Assembly (NCBI GenBank): GCA_944323255.1
Contig: CALURU010000002.1
Coordinates: forward strand, 62,001-126,000
Direction: 5' to 3'
Source of the DNA: Candidatus Gastranaerophilales bacterium
GTDB lineage: Bacteria > Cyanobacteriota > Vampirovibrionia > Gastranaerophilales > Gastranaerophilaceae
Length of the DNA: 64,000 nt
The number at the start of each line of letters is the position of its first letter. The first letter of the stretch is position 1. The position numbers were made by a program, and so were the translations under genes. Of the stretch, positions 8,278 through 17,366 are shown piece after piece. Below the pieces are notes generated by a model. That model saw only the letters and a program-made list of their open reading frames with translations. It did not search any database and was not told the origin of the DNA.

Positions 8278-8515
8278 GGGGGGTAAATGTATTGAGTTGA
8301 GAAGTGAAACTACAAGTCTGGCGTTATAGTGGGGGGGGGAAATGTATTGGGTTGAGAAGTGAAACTACAAGTCTGGCGTTATAGTGGGGGGGGTAAATGT
8401 ATTGGGTTGAGAAGTGAAACTACAAGTCTGGCGTTATAGTGGGGGGGGTAAATGTATTGGGTTGTTGATGGGACTACAGATTCGACGTTATTCAGCGGGG
8501 GGAAATGTATTGGGC
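8278..8515 (+). repeat. Tandem 55-bp repeats with G-runs
   Basis: Four and a half copies of a 55-bp unit. Each begins with 6 to 9 G, then TAAATGTATTGGGTTGAG, then an AACTACAAGTCTGGCGTTATAG-like body. Unit starts (AAATG) are at 8285, 8340, 8395, 8450 and 8503; the last is diverged. The same family recurs at 61120-61245 and 63025-63145. No spacers of variable sequence, so not CRISPR. Confidence 0.85.
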
Positions 8516-8880
8516 TAGTGACTAGTGAATAGTGAGTAGCGAATAGTGGTTAAAATAGTAAAAAAAATGTAGGTCAGGTTTTACCTGACAAAAACTTTTG
8601 TATAATACATAAATTTTACTAAAGTGACAGCGGCGAAGCCCGCCCGAACGTTTCTTAGCGAGGGTTAGAGTGCGGGTTTACCCGAAACATCAATTTTGTT
8701 TTATGCTCGTAAGAGTATTGAAAACAACAAAGTTTCTTCTTTTTTGCTTCGTTTTTTCTTCTTTCTTTTTTAAAGAAGAAAAATGAAGAAATTATAATTA
8801 TAAAAAAGCACCCATCCTAACCCGCTTGTTTGCCGGCGTTAAACGAGTCTTTGAATTTTCTTTTTTTTAACACCACTTTG
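8516..8880. other. Repeat-rich gap before ruvB
   Basis: Low-complexity AGTGAATAGTGAGTAG-type sequence (8513-8550), then the hairpin GTCAGGT/ACCTGAC with an A/T tail (8574-8596). That hairpin recurs inverted near 61460-61480. After it comes a GC-rich patch (8630-8690) related to the palindromic repeat family, then an AT-rich stretch full of TTCTTT. No gene seen. Confidence 0.5.
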
Positions 8881-8889
8881 TGCTAGAAT
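8881..8889 (+). promoter_or_regulatory. Extended -10 of ruvB (leaderless)
   Basis: TGC-TAGAAT ends 6 bases before the ruvB ATG; the identical TGCTAGAAT serves the SRP RNA promoter. No SD precedes the ATG, so the mRNA probably begins at the start codon. The -35 region is only a T-run. Confidence 0.6.
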
Positions 8890-8895
8890 TTATTT

Positions 8896-9966
8896 ATGGC
8901 AATTATATCAGACGACAGCGGGTTGGAAAGAAGGGTTAAAAAAAATCCTGTAATTAAGCCTGAAACAATCGAATACGATAATACATTTGAGAGCACCATA
9001 AGACCTAAGGATTTTGATAATTACATAGGACAGAGTGCTCTGAAAGAGACTTTAAAAATCATACTTGAAGCAGCAAAAAGACGTAACAAGCCCCTAGATC
9101 ACATGCTTTTCTACGGACCGCCCGGACTTGGAAAAACCACGATTGCAGGTGTTATTGCCGCTCAAATGGGAGTCGAAATAAAAATTACCTCTGCCCCCGC
9201 ACTGGAGCGTCCGAGAGATATTATCGGAATTTTAATGTCACTTAAAGGCGGAGAAATTTTATTTATAGATGAAATTCACAGATTAAATAAAGTAGCAGAG
9301 GAAATCCTCTATCCAGCAATGGAAGATTTTACCCTCGATATGACAACAGGAAAAACACAAACCGCTAAAACTCTAAGGATTCCTTTGCCTAAATTCACAC
9401 TAATAGGTGCAACAACAAAAGCCGGAGAACTTTCAAGCCCGCTGAGAGACCGTTTCGGAATGATTCACAGGCTTGAATTTTATACAATAGAAGAGCTTGC
9501 AAAAGTCGTACAAAGAACTGCAAAAATTCTGGAAATTGAAATTACTCCGGACGGAGCAAAAGCAATAGGTATGCGCTCACGCGGAACGCCAAGAATTGCA
9601 AACAGGCTGGTTAAAAGGGTTTCTGATTTTGCAATTGTTAAGTATGACGGAAAAATTGATGAAAAAGTTGCAAATGAATCGCTGGATATTCTTAAAATAG
9701 ATGAGTTCGGACTCGATAATACCGACAGAGCATTGTTAAATCTGATTATAGAAAAGTATGACGGCGGTCCTGTAGGAGTGGAAACTATTGCAGCGGCTTT
9801 AAGCGAGGATGTCAGAACTATTGAAGATGTCTGCGAGCCGTATCTTCTACAGGCAGGTTTGCTGCAAAGGACTCCGAGAGGCAGAAAAGTTTCCCCCGAA
9901 GGCTACAGGCATCTGGGTAAAAAAATGCCTTCTATGCAGACAAGGCTGTTTGAAGACGGAGAATAA
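8896..9966 (+). CDS. ruvB: Holliday junction branch-migration ATPase RuvB
   Basis: 356-aa AAA+ motor that, with RuvA, drives Holliday junction migration in recombinational repair. The N-terminal block is [18 protein letters not shown]. Walker A is GPPGLGKTT and Walker B is LFIDEIHRL, followed by [19 protein letters not shown] with sensor and arginine-finger residues. The C-terminal winged-helix domain ends with the RTPRGR DNA-binding segment. Length is normal, with a short N-terminal extension. ruvA and ruvC are not in the window. The start is supported by a promoter placed for leaderless transcription. Confidence 0.97.
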   Translation: MAIISDDSGLERRVKKNPVIKPETIEYDNTFESTIRPKDFDNYIGQSALKETLKIILEAAKRRNKPLDHMLFYGPPGLGKTTIAGVIAAQMGVEIKITSAPALERPRDIIGILMSLKGGEILFIDEIHRLNKVAEEILYPAMEDFTLDMTTGKTQTAKTLRIPLPKFTLIGATTKAGELSSPLRDRFGMIHRLEFYTIEELAKVVQRTAKILEIEITPDGAKAIGMRSRGTPRIANRLVKRVSDFAIVKYDGKIDEKVANESLDILKIDEFGLDNTDRALLNLIIEKYDGGPVGVETIAAALSEDVRTIEDVCEPYLLQAGLLQRTPRGRKVSPEGYRHLGKKMPSMQTRLFEDGE

Positions 9967-9995
9967 AATGTATTTTAAAAACAAATCAAAGAACT

Positions 9996-10069
9996 GTCAG
10001 ACGGATATTTGTTTCGAAACAATAGCGGAAGTCGAAGGCGGGAGCGTGTTTGAGAAACAAATATCTGAC
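9996..10069 (+). repeat. Long inverted repeat before the YibE/F gene
   Basis: GTCAG plus ATATTTGTTTC (9996-10000 and 10005-10015) is the inverse of GAAACAAATATCTGAC (10054-10069), with a 4-base insertion in the left arm and a GC-rich loop. The hairpin ends 21 bases before the ATG, so it could affect translation or stop ruvB transcripts. Confidence 0.6.
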
Positions 10070-10089
10070 GGAGTGTAAAAGGGTTATTT

Positions 10090-11205
10090 ATGAAAAAAAT
10101 ACTGACACTGACTTTTATAATTATTTCTTTGCTTATAACACCTGCATTTGCAGATGAAAGTGATGAAAGCAAAATTTTACCATCAGAAATCGGCGTTGTC
10201 GAAAACGTAGAATATGTTGATCTGAATGACAGCGTTACACAGACAAAACAATCTATTCAGGTTAAAATCATAACCGGTCAATTTAAAGGAGAAACTGTAA
10301 CTCTTGATAATATGCTGACCGGAAACCCTTATTATGATATCAAGCTTAAAAAGAATACAAAAGTAATTCTGCACGCAGAAGATAACGGAAACGGGGTTGA
10401 ATTTTCCATTGAAGACATTAAAAGAGCCGGAACTCTGGGCTGGTTATCCTTTATTTTTTGTGCTCTTTTATTGTATATTGGCAGAAAAAAAGGGCTTTTC
10501 AGTCTATTTTCAATAGGTCTGACCATCATTTTAATCACGCACGTCCTGTCCCCTCTGATTCTTATGGGAGTAAACCCGGTTCTTGCAACACTTTTAATAT
10601 GCTTAGCCTCAACTGCCGCCACAATGTATCTGGTCGGCGGGTTTAATGCTAAAAGTTCTTCCGCAGTAATCGGAGCTATTTTAAGCCTTTTATTTGCTGG
10701 AGCTTTATCCTATATAACAATGCTTACTGCTCACTTAACAGGATTTGCGGAAGAAAACTCAATGTTTCTATATACGGCTCATCCTGAATTAGATTTTATC
10801 AGCATAACAATTTCTACAATGATTGTAGCAACACTGGGAGCGGTTATGGATGTTGCAATGTCTATTGCAAGCACAATTAATGAAATATTTCTTATTGATA
10901 CGAAAAAGACCGTAAAAGATTTGTTCCTCTCCGGAATGAACGTAGGACGTGATATTATCGGAACAATGGCAAATACTCTTATTCTGGTCTACCTTGGCGG
11001 CTCTTTGCCTTTAATCTTGCTTGCTGAAAATATCGACTTGCAAAAATTTATTAACCTGAATCAGGTTGTAACAGAAACAGCTTCCGCTCTAATAGGAAGC
11101 ATTGCCATTGTAATTTGCGTACCTTTTACTGCAATAGCAGCATCACAGATGATAAAACATTTTGCTAAAAAAGAAGAGGAAGATTTCACTATCAATTGCA
11201 ATTAG
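10090..11205 (+). CDS. YibE/F family membrane protein
   Basis: 371-aa integral membrane protein of the YibE/F-like family (function not established). A signal peptide (residues 1-21, ending PAFA) precedes a soluble beta-rich domain of about 100 residues outside the membrane. Six to eight membrane helices follow. The signature segment, beginning about residue 240, contains STMIVATLGAVMDVAMSI and GRDIIGTMANTLI, typical of the family. SD AAAAGGG lies a few bases before the ATG. It follows ruvB after 123 bases occupied by a long inverted repeat. Confidence 0.88.
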   Translation: MKKILTLTFIIISLLITPAFADESDESKILPSEIGVVENVEYVDLNDSVTQTKQSIQVKIITGQFKGETVTLDNMLTGNPYYDIKLKKNTKVILHAEDNGNGVEFSIEDIKRAGTLGWLSFIFCALLLYIGRKKGLFSLFSIGLTIILITHVLSPLILMGVNPVLATLLICLASTAATMYLVGGFNAKSSSAVIGAILSLLFAGALSYITMLTAHLTGFAEENSMFLYTAHPELDFISITISTMIVATLGAVMDVAMSIASTINEIFLIDTKKTVKDLFLSGMNVGRDIIGTMANTLILVYLGGSLPLILLAENIDLQKFINLNQVVTETASALIGSIAIVICVPFTAIAASQMIKHFAKKEEEDFTINCN

Positions 11206-11224
11206 CCTTGAAATGTGTTACAAT
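11196..11224 (+). promoter_or_regulatory. Promoter of the 225-aa secreted protein
   Basis: TTGCAA (11196-11201), 17-bp spacer, TACAAT (11219-11224). The -35 overlaps the end of the YibE/F gene. The start codon is 25 bases downstream, behind a strong SD. Confidence 0.65.
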
Positions 11225-11248
11225 CGACCTGAATCGGAGGAGAGGATA

Positions 11249-11926
11249 ATGAGAAAATTAATAATATTAATGCTTGCTTTATGCATGACAACATTTAATG
11301 CGTATGCAGGGACTTTTAAGGCTGATGCCAGAACAAAAAGAATACCAGCAGGGACTGTTTTTCAGCTTGAATTTTTACAGCCGGTAAGTACATTCTCTGG
11401 TTGTGAAGGAGATTCTTTTGTTGCAATTTTAAAAAATGAGCTTTCTACAGATGCCAATGTAATTTTGCCGGTCGGATCTGTTGTAAGAGGAAGCGTAAGC
11501 AAAGTTAATACAGCAAAAAGATTCTCAAGAGGTGCAAAATTATATCTGGATTTTGATCACGTCGTTACTCCTAACGGTCGCCAGATTCCGCTTGATATGG
11601 CTGTTTGCCAATTTGATAACATTTACTATGACGGAAGTTTATATAAAAATTTAGGTTATGGCGAAGCATTACAAAAAAATTATGAAAGAGGTGTTGAAAT
11701 AACCAAAAATGCAACAAATTACGGATTAAGTGCAGGTGATTCCGCTCCGGGAATCCAGTATTTAACAACACCTATCTGTGCTGTTGGAGGCTTTATTGGC
11801 GGTGTCGGTTACTGGATTGGTGACAGTGTTGCTGACATGTTTAGAAAAGGACAGGACGTATATATTAACAAAGGTGATGTTATTAGTGTAAAACTTCTAA
11901 ATCCTATTGATATTCCAGTGTATTAA
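11249..11926 (+). CDS. Secreted protein of unknown function, VirB10/TrbI-like beta domain possible
   Basis: 225-aa exported protein: signal peptide MRKLIILMLALCMTTFNAYA, then a beta-rich domain. The segments IPAGTVFQLEFLQPV, NVILPVGSVVRGSVS and a final GDVISVKLLNPIDIPVY recall the C-terminal beta-barrel of VirB10/TrbI proteins (a threshold of polar barrel strands, a stable-pore sequence). That likeness is my inference and could be superficial. A glycine-rich hydrophobic stretch (AVGGFIGGVGYWIGD) lies near the C-terminus. The start is set by the SD GGAGGAGAGG just before the ATG at 11249; the frame is open further upstream. Confidence 0.75.
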   Translation: MRKLIILMLALCMTTFNAYAGTFKADARTKRIPAGTVFQLEFLQPVSTFSGCEGDSFVAILKNELSTDANVILPVGSVVRGSVSKVNTAKRFSRGAKLYLDFDHVVTPNGRQIPLDMAVCQFDNIYYDGSLYKNLGYGEALQKNYERGVEITKNATNYGLSAGDSAPGIQYLTTPICAVGGFIGGVGYWIGDSVADMFRKGQDVYINKGDVISVKLLNPIDIPVY

Positions 11927-11931
11927 TATCT

Positions 11932-13035
11932 CTAATACATTTTCCAAGCATTTCTCGGACATACGGCTGCGCAAATCCCGCAGCCGATGCATTTTTCAGG
12001 CTCTGAAACATACTTGGTAAAATCTTTATTTATTGCATTTTGCGGACAATTTTTCAGACATAAATCACAGGAAACACATAAATCTTTATCCCATTCTGGT
12101 TTTCTTAGTCTAGCCCTCCCCGTTTCAGCAAGTCCGAAAACTTCTCCGTTATCTTCTACCAGATCTCCGAATAAACCATCTTTGAACCATTCATTTTTTA
12201 TAAACTCTTTTACCGGCTGTTTTTTTTCTTTTAATTCTTTTGGAAGCGGAATTATTTTTGTCCAGCCGGAAAAATCGAGTAACTCTTCTTCCAATTCCGG
12301 TCTTTCAATTTCTTTTAAAAATTCCGGCATTCCGGATTTTAAGAAATCTTTATCCAATTTATCTAAAGATACCTGCTCAACGCATTCTGCAAGTCCTTCA
12401 ACTTTTCCTCTCACATAAACTACTCCGCCTACCATACCAACGCAGGAACGATTTCCGAGTACAGAAGACAAATTATCGCAATCATACCCGCAAATAACGG
12501 CAATTCCACCACCCATAAATTCAAAACTAAATGAACCGGTATTTTTAAGCACCCAAAATTGTGGCGGCTCAAAGCGTGGATCGTGTTTCATAAGCGCACC
12601 GGAGCGGGTTCCGACTCTTCCTCCTACATATATTTTCCCGCCTGCAGCGCAGTGAGCGGCTGTATCGCCGCCATCACCTTTTATAACAATTTCCGCACCG
12701 GAATTTAGCCAGCCAATATCTGCCGGAGCAGAACCTTCAACAACAATCTTTACCCCATCCATCGCCATTGCACCGACCCTCTGTCCCGGATTTGTTATAT
12801 GGAAATATAACTGCCCATCTTCATCCCTGTTTATGCCTGCACCAGAGGAAGAATCACCATTAACTTCCTTACATTCACCCCTGCTCCAAACAGCACCGCC
12901 AATATCATGCTGTCCGCAGGCTTCAATTTCAAACTCTGTATGCCCTTCTTCAATCTTCTTATAAATCGTCTGAAGCAGCTCCTGAGTCGACATTCTGTTA
13001 TTATTTTTTATGGTTTTAATTTTGCAAATTGTCAT
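11932..13035 (-). CDS. Glutamate synthase GXGXG-domain protein with ferredoxin domain
   Basis: 367-aa protein equal to the C-terminal GXGXG (GltB domain 3 / FmdC-like) beta-helix of glutamate synthase, residues about 20-240. It is fused to a C-terminal 2[4Fe-4S] ferredoxin with CDLCLKNCP and CIGCGICAAVCP. In split (archaeal-type) glutamate synthases this is one of three separate subunits that together make glutamate from 2-oxoglutarate and glutamine, with electrons from ferredoxin. The SD AAAGGAT is before the ATG. The other two subunits lie upstream at 13834-16556, but a HEPN-MNT pair separates them. Confidence 0.85.
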   Translation of the reverse strand: MTICKIKTIKNNNRMSTQELLQTIYKKIEEGHTEFEIEACGQHDIGGAVWSRGECKEVNGDSSSGAGINRDEDGQLYFHITNPGQRVGAMAMDGVKIVVEGSAPADIGWLNSGAEIVIKGDGGDTAAHCAAGGKIYVGGRVGTRSGALMKHDPRFEPPQFWVLKNTGSFSFEFMGGGIAVICGYDCDNLSSVLGNRSCVGMVGGVVYVRGKVEGLAECVEQVSLDKLDKDFLKSGMPEFLKEIERPELEEELLDFSGWTKIIPLPKELKEKKQPVKEFIKNEWFKDGLFGDLVEDNGEVFGLAETGRARLRKPEWDKDLCVSCDLCLKNCPQNAINKDFTKYVSEPEKCIGCGICAAVCPRNAWKMY

Positions 13036-13096
13036 TTTAAATCCTTTGTTTGTATGTTATAAGCATGGCTAAAATATATTGCCCAAATATTTTTGT

Positions 13097-13396
13097 TTAA
13101 TTAATTTTGTATAAATCTTTTTCAATAATTTTTAAAAACTTATCACTCAATGTTTTTATATCCACAATGTCAACTTTATAAGGAAAAGTCGAATCATGAA
13201 AAACTGCTTTTAGCCGTATTATTTTTTCTATAGGAATCACATACGCCCATTTTAATGCAATATCTACATCAGAATACTTTTGAGCCTTTCCTTGAACCCT
13301 TGAACCGTATATATATATATCAACATTCCCTAAAATATTTTCTATGGTCGTTTTTATGAAATCTTTATACCTATCTTCTAAATCAAGAGTTTTCAT
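13097..13396 (-). CDS. mntA: MNT-type nucleotidyltransferase antitoxin
   Basis: 99-aa minimal nucleotidyltransferase. The active-site signature is GSRVQGKA followed by SDVDIAL, with a third acidic residue in VDIVDI. In HEPN-MNT systems this protein inactivates the partner HEPN RNase by AMPylation. Its ATG overlaps the stop of the HEPN gene by one base, the standard arrangement. The pair sits inside the glutamate synthase operon and shares its orientation. Confidence 0.88.
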   Translation of the reverse strand: MKTLDLEDRYKDFIKTTIENILGNVDIYIYGSRVQGKAQKYSDVDIALKWAYVIPIEKIIRLKAVFHDSTFPYKVDIVDIKTLSDKFLKIIEKDLYKIN

Positions 13397-13809
13397 TACT
13401 TTATAATTTCCTTTAGTCTATTAAGCAGAAATATCATTTCTGTATAAAATTCCGGAATAATACCAACAACCCTTCTGGCAATATTTTCATCATAAGTATG
13501 AGAAGTCATATTTCTCATCTTTCGGAAATCCGTCCATTTTTCTAAATCAGATTCCAGCAAATTCTGTTGATTTGCGACTCTAATCATATCATTGAAAGAC
13601 ATTTGATTAATATCTTCCGTTATAAAAGCCCGTTCGGAAAAAAACTTTTTTAAGGTTGTAAGAGCCAAAGAATAAGTAAATTCAAATCTCTGAATTACAG
13701 CATCTCTTATCGCTTCATCATCTTTATTCTGATTATATCTTTCAAGAATTTCACCCAGTTTATTAACCGCTCTTTCAAATATTGATATATCCAATGTTCC
13801 ATTAATCAT
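13396..13809 (-). CDS. hepT: HEPN-domain toxin (HepT-like, nucleotidyltransferase substrate-binding family)
   Basis: 137-aa all-helical HEPN protein of the HI0074 family, the presumed RNase half of a HEPN-MNT toxin-antitoxin pair. The catalytic Rx4H motif is intact (RNMTSH, R99 to H104), followed by TYDE. I chose the ATG at 13809 over a GTG at 13827 because the SD AAGGG lies between the two. The gene begins about 25 bases after the stop of the FMN subunit of glutamate synthase. Confidence 0.88.
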   Translation of the reverse strand: MINGTLDISIFERAVNKLGEILERYNQNKDDEAIRDAVIQRFEFTYSLALTTLKKFFSERAFITEDINQMSFNDMIRVANQQNLLESDLEKWTDFRKMRNMTSHTYDENIARRVVGIIPEFYTEMIFLLNRLKEIIK

Positions 13810-13833
13810 ATTTAATGTACCCTTCACTCTTCA

Positions 13834-15462
13834 CTAACAAGCATACTGAATATCCAACCTGTTAGAAATATGTTTATCTACCGTAATTAAAGCATCTGAG
13901 CGTCCGACCGGAAGTGTTGAGCATCCTATCGGCGCCATAAGTTTTTTGAGCTCTATATCCGTTGCAAGAATGTAATTTACAAGATTCTGTGCAACCTTAT
14001 CAACATCAAGTCTTTTTACCAGACAATCCTGCTGAGCTGCAATTCCTGCAGGGCAAAGCCCTGTATTGCAAGCATTACATCTTCCTGTATCGCTTCCCAC
14101 ACATCCTGCAATTTCCATAAGCATTCTTCCTGTAAACACCCCGTTCGCACCGAGACAAATAAGTTTAAAAGCATCCGCAGCAAAACTTCCTGTCTGCCCC
14201 AGACCACCACCGGCAAATAGCGGAATTTCTCCCTGGCGTCCCTGATGTACTGCAGCAAGATAACAGTCCCTGAGTTTCGAAGTTATCGGGTGTCCTGTAT
14301 GATTCAAAGATATTTCGTGCGCTGCACCAGTACCGGCAGCAAGCCCGTCTAAGAAAAAGCCCCCGACAATATTATAAGGATCTCTTAAAAGATTATTATA
14401 AACAGAAACGCTCGTAGTCGATGCTGCAACTTTTATTGCAACAGGAACTTTAAATTTGAAAGCAGCATTCATTGATAAAAACATCTTCTGAACACTTTCT
14501 TCTATAGAATACAAGCCCTGATGTGTCGGCGGGGAAAGTAAATCTGCCTTTGGAACTCCCCTTATTTCCTGAACGTATTTTGCAACTTTACTTGCAAGCA
14601 AAAGCCCGCCGTCCCCGGGCTTCGCACCCTGTCCGATTTTAATCAGAATACCTGCAGGATCTTCCGTCATATCAGGCATAGCTTTTATAATTCTATTCCA
14701 GCCAAAATGCCCTGAAGCTATTTGGAGAATCATGTATTTAACATATCTGGATTTCAAAAGCTTGGTAGGGATTCCGCCTTCTCCCGTGCACATACGGATA
14801 GGAATTCCCATAACTTCATTCAAATAAGCGGTAGCAATCGCCATCGCTTCCCACATTCTCCAGGAAACTGCACCGATTGACATATCACCAAATATAATCG
14901 GATAAATCCATCTGTTCGGCGGAAGCTGGGTGGTTTCAACAATTTTTCCGTCTTTAACCTCAAAATTTAATTTATCAGCCTTTAAAACTCTTCCGAAAGG
15001 AGTTCTAAGCTCAAACGTATGTCGCTGCGCATCAAGGGATGGATCTGTCATCTGGGAAATTCTTCCGATTTTTATTTTATCGAGAGTTCTTCCTTCTGTA
15101 TTCAAATTGGATCGTCCGCCTTTTTTAAAAGAATCAGCTTTTATTGCTCTATAAGCTACAGAATATTTATCGTCCTTATTCCTGATAAGTCTTATTGCAC
15201 CATTTGGACAAACATTGGCGCACATTCCGCACCCACGGCAATAGTTTTCTAATGAAACATTTTGTTTTATTACAAGAACCTTTTCGGTTTTATTTTTTTC
15301 TGTAATAGAATTTGATTTTTTTCTTAATTCCACTGCCGGTTTAATTGCATTAAAAGAACACACAGCAGTACATTTGCCGCATTGAATACATTTGGATTCA
15401 TCATACACAAGAATCCAGGGCAAATCATTTTTATGAAGTTCATTTATTCCTACTGCTGCCAT
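13834..15462 (-). CDS. Glutamate synthase large-subunit FMN domain with ferredoxin domain
   Basis: 542-aa protein with the FMN-binding (alpha/beta)8 domain of glutamate synthase. The N-terminal 2[4Fe-4S] ferredoxin (CIQCGKCTAVC at about 25 and CRGCGMCANVCP at about 75) feeds electrons in. The synthase core has GQGAKPGDGG and SLNHTGHP, and the 3Fe-4S region CVGSDTGRCNACNTGLCP. This subunit makes glutamate from 2-oxoglutarate plus ammonia. Its start overlaps the end of the amidotransferase gene by 13 bases. Downstream the operon is interrupted by hepT-mntA before the GXGXG subunit. Confidence 0.92.
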   Translation of the reverse strand: MAAVGINELHKNDLPWILVYDESKCIQCGKCTAVCSFNAIKPAVELRKKSNSITEKNKTEKVLVIKQNVSLENYCRGCGMCANVCPNGAIRLIRNKDDKYSVAYRAIKADSFKKGGRSNLNTEGRTLDKIKIGRISQMTDPSLDAQRHTFELRTPFGRVLKADKLNFEVKDGKIVETTQLPPNRWIYPIIFGDMSIGAVSWRMWEAMAIATAYLNEVMGIPIRMCTGEGGIPTKLLKSRYVKYMILQIASGHFGWNRIIKAMPDMTEDPAGILIKIGQGAKPGDGGLLLASKVAKYVQEIRGVPKADLLSPPTHQGLYSIEESVQKMFLSMNAAFKFKVPVAIKVAASTTSVSVYNNLLRDPYNIVGGFFLDGLAAGTGAAHEISLNHTGHPITSKLRDCYLAAVHQGRQGEIPLFAGGGLGQTGSFAADAFKLICLGANGVFTGRMLMEIAGCVGSDTGRCNACNTGLCPAGIAAQQDCLVKRLDVDKVAQNLVNYILATDIELKKLMAPIGCSTLPVGRSDALITVDKHISNRLDIQYAC

Positions 15463-16556
15463 CTTTCCACCGTCAAATCATCTTTTACAATAATCGTTTC
15501 ATGCTCATTGGGATAGATATCATCTTCCCTATTTCTATCCGGCATCAAGTCATTTATCCCGACAACTTCAGAAGTCATTATGACTGTATCCTCTGTTTTT
15601 CCTATAACTACCGGGCGAAGTTTCTTTGAATCGCAAACACAAATAAGTTCTTTTGCCGGAGTCACACCTAAAAATGTATTCGGACCATTTACTTCAAGAT
15701 TAGCAAGTGAAGATTTTATCCTCAATAACACCTCACAATCCTCACGTTTAATAATCTCATCGTAACTTAATGGTGTTATTGTGTGCTTAAAATATCGCAG
15801 AGGCCATTTTAAAATTTTGTTTATATAGTGAAGTGTATACAAAAGGCACTGTGAATCCGACTCAAATCCCATATAACCTTTATACAGGCTCTCTTGATAT
15901 GATTTATTTTTCTCATAAAAAGTGTTTTCACCGTTTACCAGCCCTGTATATCCCTCCAGGAAAAACGGATGGGCAGCATATCTTACGATATCATAATTTG
16001 TATTCTGCCTGCATTGGGCAGTTATTATACTTGAAGTCAAGTCCTTATTTTCTTCCCACAGATTGAAATATATTCCTATATCTTTAGGGCTTCCTATTTC
16101 TTTCAGAGTCAAAGTATCAGGCCAGAAAGAGTAAATATATCCAGAATTATTCTCCTCAAGAACCTTTCTTAGCCTTATAGAAGTATCAATCAAAAGTTCT
16201 TCTTTTTCTTCTCTTGTAGCATGCTTATAGCTTTTTGGATATTGCAAAACTTCAAAAATATAGATAGGAAGAGCCTCTATTTTAAGCCCTCTTTTATTTT
16301 TTATATCCGGAGACCATTGCATTACACGGGTAAAACCAATATCCCGCAGGATATCTTCCGCAAGCCTTGCCCCCTCAATAGTTCCAGCCATTGATAATAG
16401 CGGAAGTTCTTTATAATTTTCAAACAAACCTCCCATATCCTGCATTACAAAAGCAAACCCGGAATCATCATGTCCCTCTTGTTGACTCCGCATTAATTCT
16501 AATGCTATTGACGGATGTAACTTCCGCTTCGATTTTATTGCCCCAATTCTGCACAT
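15450..16556 (-). CDS. Glutamate synthase amidotransferase subunit (class II GATase)
   Basis: 368-aa glutaminase subunit of a three-part glutamate synthase; it releases ammonia from glutamine for the FMN subunit. Class II amidotransferases use an N-terminal Cys as nucleophile, and here Cys is residue 2 (MCRIGAIKSK), exposed after Met removal. That fixes the start codon at 16556. The conserved GHDDSGFAF follows. A consensus-like promoter ends only 9 bases before this ATG and no SD is seen, so translation is likely leaderless. First gene of the operon. Confidence 0.9.
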   Translation of the reverse strand: MCRIGAIKSKRKLHPSIALELMRSQQEGHDDSGFAFVMQDMGGLFENYKELPLLSMAGTIEGARLAEDILRDIGFTRVMQWSPDIKNKRGLKIEALPIYIFEVLQYPKSYKHATREEKEELLIDTSIRLRKVLEENNSGYIYSFWPDTLTLKEIGSPKDIGIYFNLWEENKDLTSSIITAQCRQNTNYDIVRYAAHPFFLEGYTGLVNGENTFYEKNKSYQESLYKGYMGFESDSQCLLYTLHYINKILKWPLRYFKHTITPLSYDEIIKREDCEVLLRIKSSLANLEVNGPNTFLGVTPAKELICVCDSKKLRPVVIGKTEDTVIMTSEVVGINDLMPDRNREDDIYPNEHETIIVKDDLTVERWQQ

Positions 16557-16565
16557 ATCTATTTG

Positions 16566-16594
16566 ATTGTACTTGTTTTCAAATCTATCGTCAA
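16566..16594 (-). promoter_or_regulatory. Promoter of the glutamate synthase operon (near-leaderless)
   Basis: On the minus strand: TTGACG (16594-16589), 17-bp spacer, TACAAT (16571-16566), then 9 bases to the ATG. Close to the sigma-70 consensus. Confidence 0.75.
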
Positions 16595-16651
16595 GTTTAA
16601 ATTTATAAGTTGTTATATTTTAATTATATGTTATCATATAATAGGAGAGTT

Positions 16652-17308
16652 ATGAATATGCAACAAAATATATTAAGAGAATCTAATATAACAAAAATAT
16701 TTTTAATCTACATGAATAATGGTTCCAGAAAACGTGAAGATGTTACATTGCGTTTTATGGACAATAAAGAATGCTATTTTTCTTCAAAAACTTCTTTTCA
16801 AGCTTTTAATAAGCCTAAAAAGAAAACACCGGCAGAAATTAATGTCTTTACTCCGGATGGTGTATACAAAACTACTGTTACAATAGTAGACACATATGTT
16901 TCTCTGACCGAAATTTTATACCAGGTAAGCATTCCAAAAACCTGGGATTTTATTCAAATGAGAGCAAGTACAAGAAAGAGAATAGAACTTCCTATTGAAA
17001 TAAAGTTCAACGACGGATTCTATATTGAGGCAGTTTCTTACGACCTTTCACTGGGCGGGGTTTCATTCTATTGTAAAGAACCTGTATCAAGTATTTATAA
17101 AAAGATTACAGGAATCTTGACCTTAAAACTTCCTCAAAATACAATAATTGATTTTCCAGAAGGAGCAATGACTGTAGAAACAAAATTCGTACGGGAAAAA
17201 CCTGGAGCTGAAGGACATTATGGTCAGCAGCTGCTTATTTTCAAATTTTTAAATATACCGGCTGAAGAACAAATCGTATTAAAAAATTTCCTAATAAAAA
17301 TCGACTAG
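16652..17308 (+). CDS. PilZ-domain c-di-GMP receptor protein
   Basis: 218-aa cytoplasmic protein. The N-terminal half resembles the flagellar-brake (YcgR-like) domain. The C-terminal PilZ domain has the c-di-GMP binding signature: RxxxR in RASTRKRIELP and DxSxxG as DLSLGG. It probably links c-di-GMP, made and degraded by the proteins at 30667 and 41644, to flagellar motility. The start at 16652 is chosen for the SD AGGAG five bases upstream. Divergent from the glutamate synthase operon. Confidence 0.88.
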   Translation: MNMQQNILRESNITKIFLIYMNNGSRKREDVTLRFMDNKECYFSSKTSFQAFNKPKKKTPAEINVFTPDGVYKTTVTIVDTYVSLTEILYQVSIPKTWDFIQMRASTRKRIELPIEIKFNDGFYIEAVSYDLSLGGVSFYCKEPVSSIYKKITGILTLKLPQNTIIDFPEGAMTVETKFVREKPGAEGHYGQQLLIFKFLNIPAEEQIVLKNFLIKID

Positions 17309-17314
17309 CAAAAT

Positions 17315-17343
17315 TTGACTTTGTTAAAATTTGAACTAATAAT
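17315..17343 (+). promoter_or_regulatory. Promoter of the 83-aa protein gene
   Basis: TTGACT (17315-17320), 17-bp spacer, AATAAT (17338-17343); the start codon follows 24 bases later behind an SD-like GGTGAAGG. Confidence 0.55.
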
Positions 17344-17366
17344 ATACAATAGGTGAAGGCAATTAG

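Noticed and set aside
8278-8515. CRISPR array
   Set aside because: Units are 55 bp and almost identical throughout, without variable spacers, and no cas genes are present.
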